A stretch of 64,000 nucleotides of DNA from Eulemur rufifrons (taxonomy: Eukaryota > Chordata > Mammalia > Primates > Lemuridae). Under the pieces are notes generated by a model. It worked only from the letters and a program-made list of their open reading frames with translations. It did not search any database and was not told where the DNA came from. The position numbers and the translations under genes are program-made. Every line of letters begins with the position of its first letter. The stretch's first letter is position 1. Of the stretch, positions 55,325 through 64,000 are shown in pieces. The stretch covers positions 123,131,501 to 123,195,500 of the forward strand of contig NC_090989.1 in assembly GCF_041146395.1 (NCBI RefSeq), written 5' to 3'.

Positions 55325-55800
55325 TCCAGTAATTAGTTAGGGTCCAATCAGGGAAGCAGAGCCATACAAGTGATATAAAAGATTTACTATATGGACGAGA
55401 CTGTAAACAGTTGTGGGAGCAGTATAGGTAGGTCTGTTGCTGCCTTGTCTAATGCTGGGCCTGAAGTCAGCAAGGCCAGCAGTCTGGAAAGGAAGATAGA
55501 TGTGAAATGGGGGAAAGAAAGGGTAAACTGGAACCGGCATCAGTCTCTCAATGCCTCCAAACCTCCAACTCCAACAATGAAGAGATTTGCAGAATTGCTG
55601 ACACATTTCATCCCAAAGCTGCTCACAAACCTAGCCCTGGATTCAGGGAAGCTAAGGAGAATGTCCAGTAGGAAGTGGAGGATCAGTGGGCCTGTGGCAG
55701 CCCCAGTCAACAAGGTGAGCCACAAGATCAGTGCCACTGAGCAGCCTGCAACAGCACCTGCCACTGCACCCTCCCCCTCAGTGTAAACATCGCTGCAGCT
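55325..55800. mobile_element. LTR-like segment, family uncertain
   Basis: 'gggtccaatcagggaagcagagcc' is a phrase typical of the antisense end of several old LTR families. The 131-codon plus frame (55391-55786) runs through it and is probably chance. Confidence 0.35.
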
Positions 55801-57024
55801 TCACCTTAACGGCCACGTCTTCCGGACGTTTCCTTGTGGGCAACTCTAACCTACAACCACGTGGAGAAGGGAATTCTGGGAGATGTAATTTCAATTTAGA
55901 CAAGTTGATGTCGTACAAGCCACTGTGTCTATGATTTAGATCATTCTCCTTATTCTCCTGATAACTTTATATTCAGTGTGCTAGCCGAAGGGTTGGTAGG
56001 TTGGCTATTTTTCAGAGATTCTGAAGAAAGCTTAGAGAGGGAGAGTACACGTTCATGAAACAAATCAGTGGAGGCATTCATGGAAGGACACACTGATATA
56101 GTCATCACATAGTAACTTTTAAGGAACAAACCTTTCCCATAAAACAAGACACTTCTCTACCTGAAATTGTAACTTCTGGACTAGAACAAAGCAATCTGAG
56201 CAGCTTGAATGTAACTTGTAAAAGGACTTTTGCTTCATTTAGAGAATAAATTGAACCCTGTGAGAACCTAGATCAATTTGAAGAATAGAGAGAAAGAGGG
56301 AGGGGAAGAGAGAAGAGGAGAAAGAGAGAATGAGTTTGAGAATAAATTTTAGAGTAAAATACAGCACTTTGTATGACCTGAAGACTACAATTCAGCAGAT
56401 AGTTTTTCCTGAAGCCTCTTGGGATATCAACTGCTAAGCAATTACTAAATATGTCATTTGGCCAAGCTTCCCCATGAAAATTCATTTTGGTGCTCTTTGA
56501 CTGGGACATTCTTTTTTTCCTTTTTTTAAGGAAAAAAAATAATAAATCTAACATGCACCTCTCTCCTGGCTGAAGCTTAACAAAAACTTGGAAGATTCTC
56601 CTGGGTCATGTGCTGATGGAGTGAAAAACCTGGGCACAGGGCCTAAATCCAGATGTTACTTCTTCAAGAACAGAAAATAGATGTTAATATTAGCTCCATT
56701 TTGTTTTGTTATTAAGTGGGTAATGAAAAGGAGCTAAAATAAATGACACAGTGACCATCTGGGAAATAAAGAATGCCAGGTGTTGGTATGCTGTTATAGG
56801 GGCAGAGGGAGACATTTGAGATTGCCATTGAGTTAGAGGAAGAATTTGTCTTGGTCTGTGAATCAGGCAAAATCTATTCACCAAGATGGAGGTTGCAGAG
56901 TAGCTCACCATGAAGTAAGGTGAGCACTTGCATGTGTGCTTGCCGTTTCTACAATGGGCACACGTTTGGTTTCTGGAGGTGGCTTGCTTTGTTACACAAG
57001 TTCTTTCTAATATTAGAGCACAAG
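55801..57024. other. No recognised feature; purine-rich run 56280-56330
   Basis: Unassigned sequence with a GA-rich tract. Confidence 0.4.
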
Positions 57025-57815
57025 TTTTTTTTTATTGTGTTAAAAAAGCATATAACATTAAATTTATCATATTAACCATTTTAAGAGTATATAGTTTCAT
57101 AGCATGAAGTATATTCACATTGTTGTGCAACACATCTTTAGAACTTTTGCATCTTGCAAAATTGAAATTCTGCACCCATTAAAGCCTACTTCCACCTCCT
57201 GCCCCCAGCCCTTGGGAACCACCTTTCTACTTTTTGTTTCTGTGATTTTGATTCCTTAAGATGCTTTTTATGAGTGGAATCCTACAATATTTGTCCTTCT
57301 GTGACTGGCTTATTTCACTTGGCATAATGTTCTCAAGGTCCCCCCATGTTGTAGTGTGGGACAGGATTTCCTTCTTTTTTAAGGCTGAATAGTTTTCATA
57401 TATATATATATATATAAGTATATATATATATATCACACATTTCCTTTCTTCACTCATCTGTTCATGGACCTTTGAGTTGCTCCCACCTCTTGGCTCTTGT
57501 GAATAATACTGCAATGAACATGAGTATATAGCTATCTTTTTGAGATCCTGCTTCGAATTCTTTTGGATATACACTTAGAAGTGGGATTGTCCAGTCATAT
57601 GGTAATTGTAGTTTTAATTTTTTGAGAAACCTCCACACTATTTTCCATAACATTCCCACCAACAGTACACAAGTGTTCCAATTTCTCCACATCCTCACCA
57701 ACCCTTGTTATTTTCTGTTCTTTTGATAGTGGCCATCCTAATGGGTACAAGGTGATATCTCTTTGTGGTTTTGATTTGTATTTATTTATAATTAGTGATG
57801 TTGAGCCTCACTTTT
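57025..57815 (-). mobile_element. L1M 3' end and ORF2 C-terminal part, antisense
   Basis: 'aaccattttaagagtatatag', 'cttatttcacttggcataatg', 'gcaatgaacatgagtata', 'agaagtgggattgtccagtc', 'tggccatcctaatgggtac'. Contains a (TA)n run. The 115- and 79-codon minus frames are broken ORF2 pieces. Confidence 0.9.
57399..57433. repeat. (TA)n microsatellite
   Basis: Alternating TA for ~35 bases with one 'ag' interruption. Confidence 0.9.
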
Positions 57816-58204
57816 TTTTCATAGAAGATAGGTATTTATAAGGAAAAATATTCTGTGAGGAATAATGTGGGAAAAAATTAGGGCAGTAAGGTTGATGGTA
57901 AATCTTGTGGCCATGGTAAGAACGTAGTCTCTTTCTTTCTCTTGATGGACTATATTTGAAAGCTGTCACACAGCTTCGTCATTGTGTTCTGCTATTATGT
58001 AGCCATACTTGATCTTGTTCCCCAGGAGAAGGTCAATTTTTAATTTGTGAGTCATTGATTACCAAGATTAGAAGGGATATAGGACATCTTTCCATTATAT
58101 CTCCTTTTACAGTAGAGAAAATTATAAATTAAAAGGTGAAAAAGAATTCAATTGAGAGGCATATCTTAATATAAGGAGAAAAATCCTCCTAATTAGAGAA
58201 AAAT
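57816..58204. other. Unassigned segment between two L1s
   Basis: No family recognised. Confidence 0.4.
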
Positions 58205-59375
58205 TTAATTTTTTCCCCAGATTTATTGAGGTATAATTGATAAATAAAATTATGTATTTTTAAGATGTACAGGGTGATGATTTTATATACAATATGTTGT
58301 GAAATAATTACCACAATCAAGTTAGTTAACATATCCATCACTTCACATAGGTTACCATTTTTTTGTGATAAGAATATTTAATAACTATTTTCTTAGCAAA
58401 TTTCAAGTATTCAATACAGCATTATAAAGTATAGTCATAATGCTGCACATTAGATCCACAGAACTTATTCATATAATAAGCTGACAGTTTGTACCCTTTG
58501 ATGAACATCTCCCCATTTCTCCCTCCCCTTACCCCCTGGCAACTGCCATTCTACTCTTTGCTTCTATGAATTCAACTTTTTTAGATTCCACATAGAAATA
58601 AGATCATACAGCATTTCTCTTTCTTTGTCTGACTTATTTCAGTTTTTAGTATGATGACCTTAAGTTTCATTCATGTTGTCACAAACGGCAAGATTTCCTT
58701 CTTTTTTTATGGCTGAAAAATAGACACACACACACACACACACACACACTATACTTTTTTGACCATTCATCTTGATGGACACTTAGGTTGTTTCCACGTC
58801 TTTGCTATTGTGAATAATGCTTCGATGAACATTGGGGTGCAGATATCTCTTTGAGATACTGATTTCATTTCCTATGACCATATACCCAGTAGTGGGATTG
58901 TTGGATCATAAGGTAGATAGTTATATTTTTAATTTTTTGAGGAACCTGCATACTGTTTTCCATAATGGCTATACCAATTTACATTTCTACTAACAATGTG
59001 CTGGGATTTCCTTTTCTTCACCTCCTCACTAACAGGTGTTGTCTCTTGCCCTTTTAATAGTGGCTATCCTAACAGGTGTGAGGTGATATTTCATTGTGGT
59101 TTTGATTTTCATTCCCCTGATGGTTAGTGATGTTAAGCACCTTTACATGCAATTGGTGGCCATTTGTATGTCATCTTTGGGAAAATGTCTTTTTAGGTTC
59201 TTTTCCCACTTTTTAATTGGACTATTTGGGGTTTTTTGCTATTGAGTTCTATGAGTTCTTTGTGTATTTGGGATATTAACCCCTTATCAGATATATAGTT
59301 TGGTAATATTTTCTCTCATTTTGTAGGTTGCCTTTTCATTTTGTTGATTGTTTCCTTTACTGTGCAGAAGCTTTG
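58205..59375 (-). mobile_element. L1M, antisense, 3' end and ORF2 C-terminal part
   Basis: 'agatttattgaggtataattg', 'ttagttaacatatccatcac', 'ccctggcaactgccattctac', 'cagtagtgggattgttggatc', 'gttctttgtgtatttgggat'. Its right part is cut by the Alu at 59391. Confidence 0.9.
58724..58749. repeat. (CA)n microsatellite
   Basis: Thirteen CA units. Confidence 0.95.
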
Positions 59376-59390
59376 AAAAACTTAAATTCT
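59376..59390. repeat. Alu target-site duplication (left)
   Basis: AAAAACTTAAATTCT, repeated exactly at 59712-59726. Confidence 0.95.
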
Positions 59391-59718
<328 letters not shown>

Positions 59719-59726
59719 TAAATTCT

Positions 59727-60163
59727 AATTCCCATTATGAAACAGTTTTGTGGAATCTAGAAATATTAGGAGATATTAGTTTCTAAAACCTTGTGATTAA
59801 GCATATTTTGAATAATTGCCACAATTTTTCCAAGGCCTCTGCAAGATGTTTTGTATTGTAATCCCGTCTTCCTTTGTAGCTCTTTGAGCGGTAGGCGTTG
59901 GAACTCAGGCCAGATTGTTTAGCTTATATGGCTTATAATTAAAAGAAATGTTAATTTTTACTTTTGTTTATGCTTTGACACTGAGAGCAAATTCACATAT
60001 GTGACATTATGGTGGCAGAGGGTTAGGAACATTGGAGCAGGTTAGTTCAACTTCTATCTCATGGCAGGTGCTGTTCTGGGCCTTAGGTAGTATGCACAAT
60101 CTCAACAAATGCAGGCAAGATCCTCAAGGCTAGGGAAGGTCTGATTATTCTTCCCAGAGCATG
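59727..60163. other. No recognised feature
   Basis: Unassigned sequence. Confidence 0.4.
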
Positions 60164-60168
60164 CTGTG

Positions 60169-60658
60169 TGAATTAGTCAGGGTTCTCCAGGGAACAGAAC
60201 AAATAGGACACACACACACACATATAGAAAAAGATTTATGATGAGGAATTGGCTTATAAGATTATGGAGGCTAAGAAATCCCCAGGATCTGTAGTTAGCA
60301 AGCTGGAGACTCAGGAGAGTTGATGATGTAATTTCAGTCTGAAAGTCAGCAGACCTGAGACCCAAGAAGAGCTAATGTTTCATTTTGAGTTCAGAGGCTA
60401 GAAAAGACTCATGTCCCAGCTCAAAGCAGTCAGGCAGGCTGAGTTCCCTTTTACTCGTAATTTTTGTTCTATTTGGGGTCTTAATTGATTGGATAAGGTT
60501 CACCTACGTTAGGGAATGCAATTTGCTTTACTTGGTCTACAGATTCAAATGTTAATCTCATCCAGAAACACCTTTAAGACACACCTAGAATAATGTTTAA
60601 ACAAATATATGGGTACCCTGTAGCTCTGTCAAATTGAAACATAAAATTAACCATTACA
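60169..60658 (-). mobile_element. MaLR/ERVL-type LTR, antisense, with perfect 5-bp duplication
   Basis: 490 bp. On minus it begins TGTAATGGTTAATTTTATG and ends ...CCCTGACTAATTCA. CTGTG at 60164-60168 and 60659-60663 flanks it exactly. Carries a (CA)6 run. Confidence 0.85.
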
Positions 60659-60663
60659 CTGTG

Positions 60664-60895
60664 GTTACCACTGAGGATTTCCTGGATGACTTTGGTGATG
60701 TATGGACAAATTTACTAGCCGTGTGACCTTGGGCAAGTTATTTAACTTGTGCCTCAGTTTTCTTATTTGTAAGGTAACAATAATAATATTTCTTCCCTCA
60801 CTGGATTGTTTAGAGGCTTACATGAATTACTATTTGTAAAGTGTTTAAAAGCATGCATGGAAAGGTCTATGTGCAACATGTGTTAAATACAACTT
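60664..60895 (+). mobile_element. MIR, sense
   Basis: 'tgtgaccttgggcaagttatttaac', 'gcctcagttttcttatttgtaa' and 'ataatatttcttccctcac'. Confidence 0.85.
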
Positions 60896-61254
60896 TTAAC
60901 ATATTTCAATAGTTATGTATTTATTTTTTGAAATGCAGTAGAAAGAAATACAACTAGCATGATTTCAGGGATATTTTTGCTTAGGATGAAACTAAGTAAA
61001 AAATGTGGGTTGATTTCAAGACCGATATTAAATAAATACTAGTATAGGAGGTATGTGGAAATGATAAAAATTGTGATGGTAGAAAGTGAGTGATTAGGTT
61101 TAGGAAATAAAGAATAAGGTAATATCCAGGATGACAAACAACTCAGTTTTCTGAGGGATTTCCTGGGATGCAGAACATTCAGTGCTAAAACTGGGGAGTC
61201 CCCAGCAAACCAGGATGGTTGGTCACTCTCTATATAACTACAGTCTGATAGTCA
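60896..61254. other. No recognised feature
   Basis: AT-rich, unassigned. Confidence 0.4.
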
Positions 61255-61350
61255 TCCCACAAACATTTTTTGAGCACCTACGTTGTTCCAGGCAGTGGGG
61301 GCTTCCAAAGGGTCCCTGCCTCTAATGAGCTCTACGTAGAGAGGACCCTG
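61255..61350 (-). mobile_element. L2/MIR terminus, antisense
   Basis: 'aaacattttttgagcacctac' and 'ttccaggcagtggggg'. Confidence 0.6.
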
Positions 61351-61359
61351 GTTTGCTAC

Positions 61360-61482
61360 TGATGTGCCTGAGATTTTAAGCAAGGCTCTTCAGCTTCTCT
61401 CCGTATGTGTTTCTTATTCTACAAAAGAAGTGGTTAGGATAAATGATCTCTAAATCCCTTCCGGCACTGGGGTTCTTTGACA
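61360..61482 (+). mobile_element. MIR-related fragment, sense
   Basis: 'aagcaaggctcttcagcttctc', 'ttattctacaaaagaag', 'gataaatgatctctaaatccc' resemble a MIR3-like tail. Confidence 0.5.
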
Positions 61483-62541
61483 TGAAGCACACAGTACATC
61501 TGTTACTGCTAAAATCTCAACTCCCACTGATGTCCAGGGTGAGAAAGCAACAATTAGCAAAGCGTGCATTGTGATTCCTTTCTTAGCTCTCAATTGCAGT
61601 CTGGGGTGCGGGAGCCCCTCCTCTCTCCTCACCTCCCAACCCAACCACAATTCTGACACAAAATGACCATCCCAAGCTTAGGATCCTCTGGAAAGGCCTG
61701 AATAATGTACGTGGCCTAGGAAATTGGCAGAAGAGAGATTTCCCAATAGGCCCCAACATGCAAGATTTCTATAAGAAGAACTTGCACAATTTATTAGGGC
61801 TAGAGGAGGTGTTCATGAGGTCAAGAAATACAGGTGCTATAATTGTGGGTGTGTTTGAAAGTTGAAAAGGAATCTTTGGTGGTAGGACCAGGATAAATAA
61901 TTTACTTAATTGATTAAGAGGCTCTTGTCTGAAGCCTTGTTTCTCTTCCTCAAATGACCTTTTGAAGTTGACAGTATTCCATGCATGTTTCAGGCAAGTT
62001 ATGCTACATAGGAATGTAACTCACTGACCATTTGTTTTTATTTGACAAAAATCATCTTACAGTTATGGCTTGGAAAACATATTTCACACAAATTGTGATT
62101 TATATATATTTTTTCCAAAGTCAATTTAATGTAACAAATATCTACTGAGTGCCAGTTATGAGCTCAGTTCTGTGAAGTCATAAGGAGGAATGAGAATCTC
62201 AGTTGCTAGGAGCTTTGGCTAAGGGAAGCATGACAGGAATCCAATCATCCACATTAAATTGATGTTGCCATTTGTAGAGAAGCTGATTATTTTTCCTTGG
62301 AACTGAGTTTTGGTTTATGTGAAATATGGTGGATAGGAATGAGGCTTTGGGTACTGGTGAGTCTAAGAAGAGTTTTTTGGTTCTGAAAACTTAGTTCTCA
62401 GGAGTTCTGTCTTTTATCATAATAAACCTCTTCTAAAACTTGTAACGCCCAGAATCTCACTAGGCAACATTATAACTCTAATTATAGCTCCCCTGAGTCA
62501 TTGGAGGTTTTTAGAACAAGAATTTTTAGAGATAGATAGAC
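61483..62541. other. No recognised feature upstream of the tRNA gene
   Basis: Unassigned except a possible short antisense L2/MIR phrase near 62125-62165. Confidence 0.4.
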
Positions 62542-62548
62542 TATAAAA
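62542..62548 (+). promoter_or_regulatory. TATA-like element upstream of tRNA-Cys
   Basis: TATAAAA ending 16 bases before the first tRNA base. Most vertebrate tRNA genes lack a TATA box, but such a site can help place TFIIIB. Functional role is inferred only from position. Confidence 0.35.
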
Positions 62549-62564
62549 GCAAGGTTATTCCACT

Positions 62565-62636
62565 GGGGGTATAGCTCAGGGGTAGAGCATTTGACTGCAG
62601 ATCAAGAGGTCCCTGGTTCAAATCCAGGTGCCCCCT
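62565..62636 (+). tRNA. tRNA-Cys (GCA)
   Basis: A 72-nt tRNA gene that would deliver cysteine to UGC/UGU codons. The acceptor stem GGGGGTA (62565-62571) pairs with TGCCCCC (62629-62635; one G-T wobble), with discriminator T at 62636. The anticodon stem TTTGA/TCAAG encloses loop CTGCAGA, with anticodon GCA at 62597-62599. The T-stem CCTGG/CCAGG is fully paired. The A box (TAGCTCAGGGG) and B box (GGTTCAAATCC) fit the internal Pol III promoter. There is no intron and, as usual, no encoded CCA. A TTTTT terminator starts 6 bases downstream. The cloverleaf has no mismatch I can find and no A-tail or duplication suggesting a retrocopy. It matches the vertebrate tRNA-Cys family apart from a few positions, so I take it as functional, though an isolated copy could be silent. 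Confidence 0.96.
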
Positions 62637-62641
62637 CTGCC

Positions 62642-62651
62642 TTTTTGTTTT
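62642..62651 (+). terminator. Pol III terminator after tRNA-Cys
   Basis: TTTTT at 62642-62646, then a backup TTTT at 62648-62651. Confidence 0.85.
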
Positions 62652-62734
62652 GTATGGATTGACTTTGACTTTATTATTTTCTGTGGTTCATGGCTGATTG
62701 AATAATAACTAATGTCCTTATATTCTTAGAATAT

Positions 62735-62932
62735 ACCAGGCACCAGTCTTTGATTATCTCCTCCATTTCTCACCAAAATTTTATAAGATACATACTATTA
62801 GTATTTCCATTTTACATGGGGAGACTGAGACTTGGAGGTGCTAGTAATTTGCTGAAGGTCAAAAAGCTATAAAACGAAGGTTCAGGAGTTGAACTCAGAG
62901 CACATTCTCTCCATGACTTCAGTATACTACCC
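62735..62932 (-). mobile_element. MIR, antisense
   Basis: 'taccaggcaccagtctttgatt', 'tactattagtatttccattttac', 'gagactgagacttggagg', 'ggagttgaactcagagc'. Its tRNA-like head is far too diverged to be a tRNA gene. Confidence 0.75.
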
Positions 62933-63344
62933 ATATTGTTGTCCTAATGTTAAAAGCTGTGTGACAAAATCCTACTTAGCAATGCTCCCAAGGTCCTATT
63001 ATTGTCCATGGAGTTTTAGAACCTTTCGGCTGCAAGGAAAACGCAGGACTTTATGACTGTGCCCGTGCTTTGCAGTGCCCTGGAGAAAGTCAAGAATAGA
63101 CTTTTGTCTTTATCCATAGAACATTGCTGGGGATAACATGAACTGGTCTGAGGTTTAAGCAACTGCACTTTTCGCTTCTCTAAAACTTGAGGAATATCCA
63201 TTACCTTCCATCCCCTATTCATTTGCTACAGCCAAGCACCCCACATTGGGTACCTTCATTTAGGACCCAGGCATAGGGCCAAAGGTCAGGCCCTAGTCTA
63301 GGTCTAACTCCCAACCACAACACAGGCAATGCTCTGTCTTTGGA
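62933..63344. other. No recognised feature
   Basis: Unassigned sequence. Confidence 0.4.
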
Positions 63345-63985
63345 TCAATTTGAACAACATACACTATGCACTATGTACCAGAACTGTGCAAAGCATGAAT
63401 CCAAAGGTGAACAAGACACAGCCTCTGTCCTCAGTCTGCTCTCATTCAGGATGTAGGAATGTAAAATAAGAAAACAGAGCACTATCCACTATGCTGAGCT
63501 GTGCTAAGTGTAGTAATGTGGAAGACACAGTGAAACTTCTGTCCAGAGGAAGGGAAGTTAAGGGAAGCTTCAAGAGAAGCTGATGTCCAACCAGGGTTTC
63601 AAAGATGAATAATAGCTCACAGATGGAAGGTGGAATGGAGGTGGGGGCGGTGGAGAGGGGTGGTTGTAGTTCTAGACAGAGGAAATAGCATGGACAGAGG
63701 CTGGAGCCAGGTGGATGCAGTTGGAGGCAGCTGGAGCACAAAATGTGATATGAGGAATGTCAGAAGATGATGAAGCTGAAAAGGCTGGTAAAGATCTGAT
63801 GGGAAGAACTTAGCAAGTCGTGCTAAGAGAAGTTTATTGTGAAGGCATTTAAAGGGGAGTGATCTAGATGGATTTAGTTTTCAAGCAGGCTGCTCTGGGA
63901 GCAGTAGAGGGTGACATGTTGGGTGGAGGCCAGGAGGCTGTTTAGGAGGTAGTGGCACTGACAGTGCTGGGTGTGTGTGGGGGGG
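63345..63985 (-). mobile_element. L2-like repeat, antisense
   Basis: 'gtaccagaactgtgcaaagc', 'aggtgaacaagacacag', 'gggaagttaagggaag', 'gcatggacagaggctgg', 'gagtgatctagatgg', 'caggaggctgtttaggagg' follow the same antisense L2 layout as 8956-9630. Likely continues past the window. The 99-codon minus frame is inside it. Confidence 0.65.
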
Positions 63986-64000
63986 GTGGATATAACCAGT

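Noticed and set aside
55391..55786. 131-codon plus open frame as a gene
   Set aside because: Overlaps an LTR-like segment, has low-complexity Ala/Pro/Thr at its end, no recognised domain and no splice context. Worth one BLASTp, but not enough to annotate.
57227..57701. 115- and 79-codon minus frames as a functional reverse transcriptase
   Set aside because: They are short, overlapping, shifted pieces of the C-terminal part of an old L1 ORF2.
60664..60895. tRNA-like heads of MIR elements as tRNA genes
   Set aside because: MIRs derive from tRNA but lack acceptor and T-stem pairing; only 62565-62636 folds properly.

Overview
This is nuclear DNA from a primate, very probably a strepsirrhine (lemur or galago type). 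Four Alu elements are present, and three of them share an arm layout I know from lemuriform Alus: a 'cctagctcacagcaacctcaaactcctgg' left arm and a TA-rich linker before the second arm. Two L1 3' ends (1-1032 and 40726-40970), plus a tiny third one (45339-45401), share a 3'UTR that differs from the simian L1PA type. The rest is a dense palimpsest of mammalian repeats: MIR, L2, old L1M, MaLR/ERV LTRs and hAT/Tigger elements. Base composition is AT-rich, and I see no CpG island and no exon chain with splice sites. All long open frames fall in repeats or lack any family signature. I therefore annotate no protein-coding gene.

The one gene I consider intact is a tRNA-Cys (anticodon GCA) at 62565-62636. 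It has a complete cloverleaf, A and B boxes, a T-run terminator and a TATA-like sequence upstream. A second RNA-derived locus is a retroposed, partly deleted U13 (SNORD13) copy at 20397-20496, with 14-bp target-site duplications inside an antisense L1.

Layout. 1-10 kb: L1 3' end, L1M, L2, a hAT element, and an L2 split by a solo LTR. 10.3-17.5 kb: an ancient endogenous retrovirus with both LTRs, a tRNA-Leu-type primer-binding site, a polypurine tract and a 4-bp duplication splitting a MIR; two later Alus sit inside it. 17.5-26.8 kb: L1 with the U13 copy, an MST-type LTR, an MLT1-type LTR, an Alu, and an L2 split by an 881-bp LTR. 27-36 kb: MIRs, L2s, a nested LTR, tandem MER5A-like elements with a strong G-quadruplex motif, a Tigger-like element split by L1, and a 780-bp TG-derived higher-order satellite. 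36-41 kb: antisense L1s, L2, and a lineage-specific L1 next to a MaLR LTR. 41-57 kb: mostly old low-copy sequence with MIRs, LTRs and hAT MITEs. 57-60 kb: two antisense L1s, one carrying an Alu. 60-64 kb: an LTR with perfect 5-bp duplication, MIRs, the tRNA gene and an L2.

No genes work together as a pathway here. The biological content is a layered record of transposition, one tRNA gene and several candidate regulatory or structure-forming sequences. Repeat family names come from memory of consensus sequences and should be confirmed with RepeatMasker. Precise subfamily names are given only where I am fairly sure.
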